A stretch of 64,000 nt of DNA from Meandrina meandrites (lineage: Eukaryota > Cnidaria > Anthozoa > Scleractinia > Meandrinidae): contig OY855903.1 in NCBI GenBank assembly GCA_963693305.1, forward strand, positions 38,898,251-38,962,250, read 5' to 3'. Made by a program: the position numbers and the translations under genes. Under the pieces are notes generated by a model, which searched no databases, was not told the DNA's origin, and saw only the letters and a list, made by a program, of their open reading frames with translations. Positions 53,187-63,417 of the stretch are shown piece by piece (within the stretch, counting starts at the first letter, position 1; the number at the start of each line of letters is the position of its first letter).

Positions 53187-54316
53187 TTAATATGCAAGTT
53201 GTTTGGTTCTGCCTCGGCCAAGTACAAATATCCAAGATCTCCAACATCAATTTGGCATGCAGTTGTGTAGCATCCTGATATGTTCAAGAAAATGGTTCTG
53301 TATTTTCATTGCAAACATCTCGTATAGCAAAAACTATGGCCATGCCACAGCTCCCACAAGCCTCTGGAAATCCAGTTACAGAAGAAGGTTGATCTAGCAG
53401 TGGAACAATGAACCTTCTAATGTCACCAGATGTTTGGAAGATGGCATCATATATTCTTCTTGCATTCTATTTGAGTTTTTCAGGTACTGGACAGTGGTAA
53501 CCATCATCTGACAAATATCTTTCTCCACACAAAAGTGACAGTTCCTGTGAAGAAATTTTGTAGTTGCCATATGATGCTAAATAACTGCTGTCTAGATCCA
53601 AGAGAGCTGTTGCTACTAAGTTACTGTTCTCGAATGCCTTTTCTATCCATTTACGGAGACTTCAAAACAAAAACTTCAGTTGATGAAAACGTTTTAAGAC
53701 TGGATACCCCCTTTATTACAATTGCCATACACTGGAATTTGTGGAACACCAGTAAGAGATTTTGCATTCTGGGATGGTGACAATTCTTTCTCGATTTTCT
53801 GCAGTAATGACTGAGGTGGTAGTTTTGTTAGTGAAATGATATCTCTAAGGTTTGATGAGCTACCAGTTAGTGAATAAGTAACCAATGTGCTATCTACACC
53901 AGGAAAGGTGGCCTCACCAAGTATTTGCCTGGGGTACATGCTCCCTAAAGCAGATGCATTAGTTGCGATTTTGGGTTCTTTCTTTTTTGAGGATTTTTTA
54001 TTACCATTGTCATTATTACTGTTTGGTAATGAAGAACGAAACATTTTTTCTTTACTGATCTTGCTCGCTACCTTCTTTTTCACTCGTGCCTCTGTTTTGC
54101 AATTTTTGGAAAATGGTGAATTTATGTTCTCTGTGTTTTCCTCCTTCACCTTCTTTATACTTCTCTTTACTGGAAGTTATGCGTGTGCATCAGGATCAAA
54201 TGTGTGCTTTCTCTTTTGCCCAAATTTAGATAGCAATTGGTAGTTAACAGCTCTTTTTAAGTAAGATGCAGGAAGCCACATGTGATCATCTGAACTGTAA
54301 CCTTTAAAACGGACGC
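53187..54316 (-). pseudogene. Chromo/Ulp1-like protein, duplicate 2
   Basis: The minus-strand linker ORF 54,149-53,694 is nearly identical to duplicate 1 (Tyr to Asn and Glu to Gln near its end). The following Ulp1-like region has an added TAG in the PEKLKQNARRI block (CAG to TAG, about 53,471) and a 30-bp in-frame deletion removing about ten residues. The shared TAA before the linker is kept. Both duplicates therefore look non-coding. Confidence 0.5.
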
Positions 54317-54415
54317 CTCTAGCTTCTTCTTGATCTATTTCTCCCTCTTCAACATCATCATCTTTGTTGTTCCATTCGATTTCTTCATCCTCTCATTATC
54401 AATTTCAACATCAAG

Positions 54416-54790
54416 TTAAACATCATCAACACTGTCTTTAACATCCACGTACGTCTTGCAGAGCGTACTGCAATTATCTGGCAAGGATCCTGCCATGAGT
54501 TTTAGGTTGACTGGATGTTGGTAGGAATGTGGGCTTTCCCAGCAATCGTTTTCCTGTAAAAGATGCACAGCACCAGCTGGCATGTACTTCACAAACAATG
54601 CTTGTCATCCATCACAACCCCAAAATGAGCTTGCCTTTGTTCCTCTTGAAATACTGAAAACACCTGCTGACATTGATGTTCCAACCTACCTGAATTTATT
54701 TTGATATAATGCAACCCTATCATATCCTAAAGATTTCAGTACCTGACCAGCATACTGAGGAATTCACCTCTTTGCGGCTGCAATGAAGGG
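54416..54790 (-). pseudogene. Upstream fragment of the duplicated gene
   Basis: The minus strand reads GQVLKSLGYDRVALYQNKF with a stop, then LFVKYMPAGAVHLLQENDCW, NLKLMAGSLPDNCSTLCKTY and DVKDSVDDV, ending in a stop. The composition is clearly coding-derived, and the frame approaches the duplicated block at 54,327-54,446, so it is probably an upstream part of the same degraded gene. Family not recognised. Confidence 0.35.
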
Positions 54791-55115
54791 GCTAGATTAT
54801 TTTGAAATTCTACCCACAACACATTAGCAGTGACATATAGAAAAAAAACTCGAAAATTTACATAATGGTTTTCGCTTGTTCCGCCTCGTTGCGTTCATTC
54901 TGCACGCTTCGATATTTTCTCCTCGTTTTTCTCAGAAATAAAACGCAAACCAGCCAAAAAAAAATCGGGCAATGTTTTACTACTTAATTGAAAACCACAT
55001 GCAAAAATTCAGGCACTTTGGAGGGGAAAAAAATTTCACCCGAAAAAGTCACTTACGCTTGTGTTGCACTAAGCTATTCAATTTAGATGAATGCAAACAC
55101 ACCGATGAACAGTGA

Positions 55116-56147
55116 ATGCTGAGAGGATCTTGGGCAATGCCTGAAATTTACTACGCCATTGAGTTCGGATACGAGATAATTTGGATACATCAGGTGTGGG
55201 ATTATCCAGATCGTTTGATTGGCCTCTTCAAACACTACATAGACACATTTCTCGAGGTCAAACAAGAATCATCTGACTGGCTAGCATGGTGTACTACAGA
55301 AGACCTCAAAAAGCAATACATTGAAAATTACAAAGAAAAAGAAGGAATCGAATTAAACTTTGACGCAATTAAAAAGAATCCTGCAGCGCGCGCTGGATCT
55401 AAAAGTGAACTGAACATTGCTTGGGGGTACTTTAGTCAAGTTCCAAATAAAGCAGAAATGGAAATATTGCGAGCTTCATGTTTCTATGAATTGTTGATGA
55501 CTTATTCATGCAAAGTAACAGCTAGGTAGATTAATGATGAACATCTCTTAGTGAAATCGGTTCACAAGATAGATTTCGTAAGCACCGGAAACAGAACAAA
55601 TGTTGTAGTGGCTCTGTTCACCACAATGTGGGCTAGACTGAAATTGCATCGAGAACTGTTAGATAAATTGCAAGAGAGTGTCTAATACTGCGATACTGAC
55701 TCGGTAATTTTTTGACCTGACGTCAATGGATGGAACCCTCCTACAGGCGATTACTTGAGCGAGCTACCCTCAGAATTGCAACCCGGCCAACACATAAGCG
55801 GAGTGAGTGGTGGCGCAAAACATTTCTCATGTAAAGTAATCAATAGTGAAACATGGAGAACATGTTGCCAAAAAGTTCAAGGACTGGGTATTAGTAAATG
55901 GAGTGCAAAGAAAGTTGTTAATCATGATGTGATGGTTGATCTTGTGTTGTCCAAAGAAGAACTGCATGTGAATGGCCTTTGTGGCATGAAAATAGAAGTG
56001 CCGTTCTTTTACATTGCGCGTGATGATGAATTCAATTTATGTTCCCACGTTGTAAAAAAGAACTATTCACTTGTGTTTGATAAGTGCGTTCTCGAAGTGA
56101 ACAAAGGCTACAAGACTTTTCCTTACGGTTACAAGAAACCGGTTTAA
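55116..56147 (+). pseudogene. Polinton/Maverick DNA polymerase B C-terminal relic
   Basis: One plus-strand frame of 344 codons with three internal stops: TAG 55,527-55,529, TAA 55,683-55,685, TGA 55,713-55,715. Order: GYEIIWIHQVWDYPDRLIGL, FKHYIDTFLEVKQESSDW, KNPAARAGSKSELNIAWGYF (motif B region, with the usual NSFWGKF altered), FTTMWARLKLHRELLDKLQ, motif C as YCDTDSVIF bracketed by two of the stops, GDYLSELPSEL, and the closing FPYGYKKP. Substitutions at motif B plus the stops make it inactive. It differs clearly from the copy at 8.4-9.2 kb. No other Polinton genes are nearby. Confidence 0.85.
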
Positions 56148-56724
56148 TTGTTTGAATTGAATCTGTATTGTAAAAGTGTAAATAGCTATTGATTCATATT
56201 TTGTAAAAATAAATTAGTATGCTGCATTTACTGTTACTGTCGTAAATTATGTTTTTCTTTACTAAATATGGCAACATTTATAAATCTTAAGTTCATTTCT
56301 AAAAACACCTGAAAACAAGAAACAAGTTTTCAGCTCCATTAAAAGTCTATAAAATAATGAAGATACTTGGGTTTAAAAAAAAAAAACATTACACTTTTCA
56401 CTTTCAAAAAATATACTTTTATGTAAGTTCCCCCTTATGGAGGATCTCAAGTTTCTGTTTGCATTAAAATGTTTGTAGGCTTCCTCGAAAGAAATTGTGA
56501 ACCCTGTAGATGCTATTGCTAGTTTTGGAATGGTTTCAAAAAGTTCATTAAAGATTCCAAGAAACTGGCCGTTGTTAATTTCGTCTGTGCCTCACTGTGT
56601 CTTTTTTGAAAATTGCGCACTGAAAATGTTTCTTTAAAAGAACAGTTTTCTCTTCACCAAGTAAATTTCTTTTTCTGTAGTAGTGAGTAAATTCCGCCCT
56701 TTAAAATACTAATCATCACAGCCC
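56148..56724. other. No supported gene
   Basis: AT-rich spacer after the Polinton relic with AATAAA-like motifs. No ORF with a domain. Confidence 0.4.
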
Positions 56725-58696
56725 CTATAGCTCGAGTATAGCTAACTGTCGTGGGTCGTGGGTTGTGGGTAGAAGTCGTGGGTGTGGGTAAAAGTCGTGG
56801 GTAACAAAAAACACCTTTACACTGTAAGTTTTCCAGAGTTAGACTCCAAATCGCTTTGTGTACTCTGTGGACAAGAATTGGTACGGTAATAGCACCGGGG
56901 AGGGTGGGAGAAGGGAAAAGAGGTTCATTATTATAGGACTCACACCAAGACTCCTTCTTTCCCAAAATCGTTTGTGTGGAACTATTTATTTATTTAATAG
57001 CAAGAATCTTCATCAGCGTTCTATTTGGATAGTTCAAACAAACGGCTTTCGCTTAGCGTCTAGGCATATTCATATTCGTTTCTTGTCACCATGCTCGGGC
57101 TGGATGGCCGGATGTTCAAACTGTATCAATTTTATTCCCAACAAGTTTATTGAAGTAAACTACACTACCATTAAAATTAGATTTAACATCGCTTTGGAAA
57201 GAAAAGCCTGACTTTCCTTTAGACAGGGAACCAATTTTCCAGGCAAACCTGAAAATCCTAATTATGAATTTTACTAATCAAATTATCATGGCAGACGCAA
57301 AATATTAACAATGCTTATATTTTTCCGGTTTTATATAATGTAACAAGCCAAGAGTTTCGATAACAATTGAATCATGGCATGACGCAAATTATTATAACAG
57401 TACCAAATTAATGTCTAGGAAAGAAATTTCATTCAGTGAGCCTCCTAACACGGAAACTGAGAAAAACTAATACTGCAGTAGTCTGCAACAATTGTCATCA
57501 AACAGAAACAACGTTTAGGTTAGACATGGCTATGTCCTGCATCAAAGTTTTGGCGCTCTTCAAATGAAATGTAAACATCTCCATTGAAAAAAGGGATATG
57601 TGCGGCGTCCATGAAATTTGAACCAGCAGCTGTTGCTTAGGTGCGGTGGTGAAGTTCTCGGAGAATCTTGTTTCACTACATCAGCGTATGAAATGGCAGA
57701 GGAGACGCTATCGGACTCCATTATCGAAAAGGACAACACGCAACACGTTGTTTTCTCTCGGATCCTCGGTCGAAAAGGCGAATGATTTAAGTTTTACTAT
57801 CCTTTGTTCAGTTACCATGACGCCTGAAAAATACCGATATGAGCGTGCAGCGGCCGTGGGAAAGAATGTCAACTTCAAAGAAAGAACAGGGGAATTGGAG
57901 CCTGGGAATCAGAGAACCGGTGCTTTGTAATAAAAGCCTAGCCCTAACTTTTAAGAAGTAGCTTTGTTTTAAGTTTCTGCTCTTGTAGTTTTACAAAGAG
58001 AAATGTTTTCAAAATGGAATAATGTTTTCTTCTCAAAAGAAATAAAATACTATAAAGCTCTTTAAAATCCTCCTCTCTTTTACGCCCCCCCCCCGCTCTA
58101 AGGGACGCACCATTATTTCGTTGGAGGGGGGGGGGGGTTAAAAATATTCCGGATAAAAAAAATTGTTTGCCGTTTGCCGGGCCTAGAATAGCGCTCCTTC
58201 CCTAATTAGCCTCGGTCGGGAAGTCAGATTTTTCTAAATAAACCATCGTAGTCCTGAAGATTTATTTTGGAAACAAAAAAGCTGTTACTCAAGACATAAA
58301 ATCAAGTTGCTAAAAAATATTAAGCGGCGCTACTCTTGGCTGCAAACATGTCGACCAGACACAAAAATATAGCACGCCTAGCCTAGCCTAGCCTGTTCTA
58401 GGCTCTCTATAGTTGACGAGAGCAAAAAGAGTGGGCACTACATGTGCAGGGGCAAAATACAAGCCTTGAACCGCTTAAACTTGACTTTATGGAGCAAAGG
58501 TACCTTTCTTCTTTTCTCTCATCCCTAGTCGTACCAATTCTTTTTTGCAGAGTACACTAAGACTTTCACTGAAAAAAAACTTGCAGTGTATAAAGCCATC
58601 TTTAAGCTATTCGATTGACATTAGGAATTATTATTCCTTGGAAGGAGAAGTTTCTACGACCCACGACCCACGACAGTTAGCTATACTCCTATAGCT
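56725..58696. mobile_element. 1,956-bp non-autonomous hAT-like element with 8-bp TSD
   Basis: The element 56,733-58,688 is flanked by the direct repeat CTATAGCT (56,725-56,732 and 58,689-58,696). TIRs read CGAGTATAGCTAACTGTCGT and, inverted at the right, GAGTATAGCTAACTGTCGTG, each followed by GGGTCGTGGGT-type subterminal repeats. An 8-bp duplication is the hallmark of hAT elements. Inside, plus frames at 56,858-57,211 and 57,646-57,930 show no transposase domain. G/C runs lie at 58,086-58,138. Confidence 0.85.
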
Positions 58697-58999
58697 TTTA
58701 TGTCTTGCATCGTTGGTCAGCAAAGCGGCACTTACTAAAAACACATGTGATATCCCTATAAAAATCAAAATCACTTTACTGCAGTTGATTATTTGGGCTC
58801 AGGCAATTTTGCCCATGATAAGAGTTAGTCAGAGTGCTTTACAAAGTGTGAGCCAGTGAGCACGAGTCACACCAGCCAAAAGTTTCAGTTAACACATTGG
58901 TCAGCCTAAATGACATGATGACTGGCCTGAATAGCACAATAGCTGGCCTTAACAACACTCCAACTAGCCTAAAGAGCACTCAGTATTTTTTTTTGAAAG

Positions 59000-61007
59000 C
59001 TTAATTGAAGGCGTGAGGGCAAGACGCGCAGATTAAGTTTTTGGCTAAATTGAACATTGTGAAAACAACTCCAAATTTCGCATGCGAGTTTGTTTACATG
59101 TGTTAAACACTGTCCTGTATTTTTTCCCGCTGTTGTCTGCCTTGTTTCCAAAAAATTACGCATGCAAAAACTGGACTTTGACGAAAGAAACCTTTTTGTT
59201 CTGCGAAACAATGAAATCAGCGAAGTTGAACCGATTACTGTTTTAACTCTACAAACATTAACCCTAGGGGTTAGGGTTAGCATAGGGTTATCCTAGCAAA
59301 AATAAAGAAATCTCTTCTTTTGAATTGCATGGCATGAGTCGGTATCTAAATAAAGTCAAGGATTTATAGTGTCTACGGAGTGAACGTTTTGCAATCCGTA
59401 AATTTCGCTAAGCGAAATGATTATTTTTTGTGAATAACACTGCCGTTAGCAAAGCAAATTCAGTCCATTTCACTAAAAAAGATACTTCCATTTTCAAACT
59501 ACCGTGAACGGCGAACTTTTTTCCGCGAATTTTCACACGTAAAGCATTCAAGTTTGCCTAGACAAACCGTCGCGTTTGGAGCGTAAACATGTCAAGTTTG
59601 GCATCTCAGCCTGTGTGTTTCTGGTCATGAAACACAGGTTTCGAAAACTTTTGCATCGACGTTTTATGTTTCTTCAATGAATGTCGACAGCAAATGGCGG
59701 CTTTATATTTCTGGTAAATGCTGAGACAGCGATCTTGATCTTTGGTTCACTTGCAAAACGCGACAGTTTGTCTAGACAAACTTGAATGTTTTGCTCGATC
59801 GTGAGAAAACGCGCTAAAAAGTTAGCCGTTCACGGTAGCTCGAAAATGGCAGTAAAAGTCTGGTTTCATAAAACGGTTTTTTCAGACAACACAAAAGAAG
59901 TTAGTTTTAAGCTGACTAGGCTGTTTCTCCTACAGGCATGTTATGAATACACTGAATCGAATTTAAGCCGGCTGGAAAACCGATGGAAAAGAACAAGTCA
60001 GCTTAAACAAACAAAAAACTTACATGCGAGCTTGGGTTCAGTCTTGTCCTTTCATTCCTCTCGACAGACAGCGATGAAGCAATCAATGGAATTCCATGAT
60101 GTGCACTCACAAAATCTAAACGGTTGATTTTCATTCCGCTTGACTTGCAGTAAGCTCCTATTCTGTTCTTTTTGCACACGTGAAATGAATGAAGACTTTG
60201 CTGCCACGCCTTTCGCCGGACTGTCAAGTCACGCTCAAAAATAACGCAATAATCACGATCAATGCATTAAAGATTATTATGCGATATCCCTGAGTTTCTT
60301 CGACACGGACAGTCCTACGCTCAAAATTCAACAGAAAATTATAGCGTCTAAAAGCCAGTCTTCATTTCCAAACATTCAACACGCCAAATCATGGCAAATG
60401 AGCCCAAACAAACGAAGGTGAACTTGGTTTGGAAGAGAAGTGCGTTTTAACTCTTTCCGTCTGGAATCAGAGTCCCGATCATGGAACAAACGAACCTCGC
60501 TTCTTTGAGGCTCGCTAGCGATCTTGCGGGTATTCAGACTTAATGATGTCCTTCTACCACCAGACGGGCGCAAATATATGTCAAATAAGCGAGAATCAGT
60601 GGAGAGAAGTGTACTTCATGCGCGAAGGTGAGCATATTCAACTTGTCCTATTAAAATCTGAAGAGGCTTTGCGCGCGAAAAGCTTACGTCACAATATTTG
60701 CTGTACCGACAATTTCCAGATCTCCCAACTGAATTACAAAAACAGGAAGAGAAACAAAAAACCTTTTGTTACTCTGAACAATGAAACCAGCATAAACATT
60801 TAGATTCGTTCTGGAACAATGATTCGCTAATAGTAATTTTCTCTTCTTTTTTCTCCAAGAACAAGCTCAAACTAGCGAAAATAAATGCAGGACAGTGTTT
60901 AACACATGTAAACAAAGCCACATGCGAGTTTTGGAGTTGTTTTTGACAATTTTCAATTTTGCCAAAAACTCAATCTGTGTTTCTTGCTTTGACCCCTTCA
61001 ATTAGAT
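59000..61007. mobile_element. About 2.0-kb TIR element with a nested foldback
   Basis: Left arm 59,000-59,130 (TTAATTGAAGGCGTGAGGGC, then CAGATTAAGTTTTTGGC, GTTTACATGTGTTAAACACT) is inverted at 60,872-61,007 (AGTGTTTAACACATGTAAAC ... GCCAAAAACTCAATCTGTG ... CCCCTTCAATTA). Divergence is moderate. No transposase is recognised. Another foldback (59,488-59,849) lies inside. Target duplication unclear. Confidence 0.65.
59488..59849. repeat. 362-bp foldback MITE
   Basis: Left arm 59,488-59,580 (CCATTTTCAAACTACCGTGA ... CAAGTTTGCCTAGACAAACC) is inverted at 59,758-59,849 (GACAGTTTGTCTAGACAAAC ... TTCACGGTAGCTCGAAAATG). The loop is about 175 bp. Confidence 0.8.
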
Positions 61008-61076
61008 ATTATGATAACATGAAGGTTATTACATACAAAAGACAACAAGGACAACATCTGTGGAAGCTCCTTTTAT

Positions 61077-61165
61077 TTATTTGTAATAGTTGATTGCTTT
61101 TCCAGCTGGTAGATAATTATTGACAATGTCTTTGATATTTGCAAAGATACTTCGCTCTGTGTTCC
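61077..61165 (-). CDS. Terminal exon of an unidentified host gene
   Basis: The acceptor TATATCTTTAG is followed by an exon reading (W)NTERSIFANIKDIVNNYL then PAGKAINYYK and TAA (61,077-61,079). An AATAAA polyadenylation signal overlaps the stop. It joins the exon at 61,369-61,484 in phase (codon split T|GG, Trp). There are no stops or frameshifts, unlike nearly all other coding sequence in the window. A small conserved protein, perhaps mitochondrial judging by the basic upstream exon, but I cannot name it. Confidence 0.5.
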
Positions 61166-61368
61166 CTAAAGATATAAACAACATACAAATATTTAAACAA
61201 ACTCTAGGTAGCTAAAAATGAACAGATAAATTAAAGTAAATCAAAGCATATCTCTGGCCAACTCGTGGGTTAAGTTATCTAGTGATGAAACATGTCTGTT
61301 AACTTACAATAATTAGTCTATAATAAACATCGCCCAGAATGCCATTGTTTTCAGCGACATGTACTTAC

Positions 61369-61484
61369 AGCGCCCGATTTCAGGGCGCACAGCATAATAG
61401 TTTGCATATTTAGAACTAGTCAGTTGTGATTGACTAATGGGTTTAGCTTTGGGAATACTCTTGAATTTCGTTGCACTGCCGCTG
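61369..61484 (-). CDS. Internal exon of the same unidentified host gene
   Basis: It begins after the acceptor GATTGGCAG (or three bases later) and ends at the strong donor CGCT|GTAAGTAC. It encodes SGSATKFKSIPKAKPISQSQ, then LTSSKYANYYAVRPEIGR, joining WNTERS in the next exon across a 203-bp GT-AG intron (61,166-61,368). The Ser/Lys-rich basic N-terminal part lacks acidic residues, as in mitochondrial presequences; this is inference. The first exon lies upstream and was not found. Confidence 0.5.
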
Positions 61485-61690
61485 CTGCCAATCAAACGTT
61501 GAAAGTGTGAAGCAAATTTCAAGGTGCGATAAAGTACACAATAGCTCCGTAATTAGGCAGAGCTATCTGTTTAAACCTATTGTCAAAGATGATTTCAAAA
61601 TAATTTGTTGTGATCTCAAAAGACATCGAGTGTCTTTAAATGTTGTTTGTTGAGACACAGGTGTATGTTAGCCGCGCGCATTAAAAGATA

Positions 61691-61855
61691 TTATAAAATG
61701 CTCAAGTAATTGCGCCCGCTGTGATTGGTCAGTTCGAGTTCATTATAGCTCCATAAAGCACGCTGCTTACGTCACGCGCGTGCTTTATCGAGTTATAATG
61801 CACGCTGCTTACGTAACGAGTTTGAGCGCGCGCTATTTCCTAAGCATTTTATAAA
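61691..61855. repeat. 165-bp inverted-repeat element with internal direct repeats
   Basis: The ends TTATAAAATGCTCAAGTAAT and TATTTCCTAAGCATTTTATA are inverted. Inside, GCACGCTGCTTACGTCACG and GCACGCTGCTTACGTAACG are direct repeats beside a CACGCGCGTG palindrome. MITE-like. Confidence 0.65.
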
Positions 61856-62046
61856 AGAAATAAAAAACTTCATCCTCGTGCATTGTTGAGTAATATAAGC
61901 ACTTGGGGATTTTTAAGAACACTTGAGAAGTGTGAGAAGCACTCGGCTGCGCCTCGTGCTTCTCTATGCACTTCTCTCGTGTTCTTAAAAATCCCCGCGT
62001 GCTTATATAACTCAACAATGCACTCGGATGCGTTTTTTATTTCTTT
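61855..62046. repeat. 192-bp foldback MITE
   Basis: Left arm from 61,855 (AAAGAAATAAAAAACTTCAT ... GCATTGTTGAGTAATATAAG ... GGGATTTTTAAGAACAC) is inverted up to 62,046 (GTGTTCTTAAAAATCCCCG ... TTATATAACTCAACAATGC ... TTTTTTATTTCTTT). The loop is short. Adjacent to the element at 61,691-61,855 and possibly part of one compound insertion. Confidence 0.85.
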
Positions 62047-62529
62047 AAAAAAAAGTTGCGCTTAACAAAACTTCTTCCCGATTACGGTCTGCCGTCATAT
62101 ATAACTGACGAGTAATGCAAAACTTTGTACTTGCTTGGCCTGTCTGTCTTTCAAACGTTTATCTCTACCGAGTTTCACACAATTTTGCAAGCGGAAATAA
62201 TTTATTCCGCTTCTCCAAAAAATTATTCGACCCGTTGACCGACAAGCGTGCACGTAATTTTTTTTTGTGTAAAACAGCGACTGACAGTTTACCAAAACGA
62301 TGTTATTAATAAAGAATGATGAAGAGAAAAGTGCATGAAATAAACAAAATATACTTCTTTTGCCGCGTTGGTCATGTAAAACTGAAAAATACAACAAACA
62401 AGCGCTTTTTGTTGCTGGAACAAGCCGACCCATGCCATCAGTGACTCGTGGGAATTCGCACTCTATTGTTTCTAAAAAATTAAGTATTCAACTTATAGAA
62501 CTTTGGGTCCGTTTCGATTGTTTAAAAAA

Positions 62530-62538
62530 TATAAATAG
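62530..62538 (+). promoter_or_regulatory. TATA box of the chromodomain gene
   Basis: TATAAATAG lies 51 bp upstream of the ATG at 62,589. With initiation about 30 bp downstream, the 5' UTR would be about 30 nt. A strong TATA box with a short leader is the usual layout of histone genes. Confidence 0.55.
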
Positions 62539-62588
62539 TCGTCTTTGATTGTAACTCTTTAGTTGCAAAAGACTGCTGAAGAGTCAAC

Positions 62589-63240
62589 ATGTCAAAGCGT
62601 ACAAGACACGCGCGGTTATTACGCATCGTTATTTGAGGCACGCGACAGAAGCTTTACTTTGAAATACCGTCCCAGATCTAAGCCATCTGTTATGGGTTTT
62701 TACGAAGTTGAGCGCATTGTTGCAAAACGAGTTAAGGCGGGTAGGGAAGAATACTTTGTTCACTGGAAAAACTACTCTCCAGCAGAGAACACATGGGAAC
62801 CGGCCAACCATCTGCCAGAGGAACTCATCGCCGCCTTCGCAGACAAGTTCGTGGATCCGATTCGCGCAGATGAATCAAGAGAGAGACTCGCCCTTCTTTT
62901 TGAGAAGGGCTTGAAATCGCCCGGCGCTTGCAACAAGACAATCACAATGCGCCATGATGTATTATGATCATTGTTTCCTGGAATGCCATTACCTCTCAGT
63001 GGGACTCCATACCTCGCCAGCGAAGAAGAACTGAAGACAGCAGGTCTTGGCTCTTCACTGAGAAAGTGCTTAACAGTCACCGGTGGTGGTTGTTGCGTAC
63101 ATTTTCCTGTCAGCCTTAAGTTTCTGCTTGGAAAGTCGCCTGCCTTTCTAGATGAGCAAGGCTCTAAAACCGCTTCCCGTCCAGTAGAGAAAGTTCAAGT
63201 TCGGTTCACGAAAGATTATTTCACCGGAACCATGAAGTAA
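62589..63240 (+). pseudogene. Chromodomain protein, intronless; one frameshift and one in-frame TGA
   Basis: The ATG at 62,589 opens MSKRTRHAR, then a frame change near 62,612 leads to YYASLFEARDRSFTLKYRPR. The chromodomain follows (about 62,695-62,850): FYEVERIVAKRVKAGREEYF, VHWKNYSPAENTWEPANHLP, with aromatic-cage residues Y, W and Y in the expected places (binding of methyl-lysine is the family role). After HDVL an in-frame TGA (62,965-62,967) interrupts; the same frame continues FPGMPLPLSGTPYLASEEEL, VTGGGCCVHFPVSLKFLLGK, VEKVQVRFTKDYFTGTMK and TAA (63,238-63,240). Expected length is about 220 aa. Both lesions are single changes, so this is a young pseudogene, a recoded gene or sequence error. 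The 3' UTR has a histone-type stem-loop. Confidence 0.75.
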
Positions 63241-63261
63241 GCTGAAAGCTGCCACCTACAT

Positions 63262-63296
63262 ACAACGGCTCCTTTAGGAGCCACCAAATCAATAAA
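63262..63296 (+). terminator. Histone-mRNA-type 3' stem-loop followed by AATAAA
   Basis: ACAAC-GGCTCC-TTTA-GGAGCC-ACCA: a 6-bp perfect stem beginning GG, a 4-nt U-rich loop and the ACCA tail (63,267-63,286), as in metazoan replication-dependent histone mRNAs, where it binds SLBP and directs U7-dependent cleavage. It starts 26 nt after the chromodomain stop codon. An AATAAA follows at 63,291-63,296. A clear purine-rich U7 (HDE) site is not visible in the next 30 nt. Confidence 0.75.
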
Positions 63297-63417
63297 CGCT
63301 ATGACCAACTTAACTCTCGTAATGGTTTAGTTAAAGCCAAAAATACTGATATCTTTTCTCTTTGAGCCAAAGACAAAGGAGAAAAGGAGACTCTTGATCA
63401 TTTTTGCAACAAACAAA

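Larger units (their letters stand above)
50884..54446. repeat. 2.3-kb tandem segmental duplication with a 1-kb deletion in copy 2
   Basis: Copy 1 is 50,884-53,180 and copy 2 is 53,187-54,446. Blocks 50,884-52,046 and 53,187-54,316 are almost identical, apart from a 30-bp deletion at about 53,424 in copy 2 and scattered substitutions. The block 53,057-53,180 recurs at 54,327-54,446. Copy 2 lacks the equivalent of about 52,047-53,050. Confidence 0.85.

Noticed and set aside
57646..57930. 94-aa ORF as hAT transposase
   Set aside because: No RNase-H-like or dimerisation motif; a chance frame inside a non-autonomous element.
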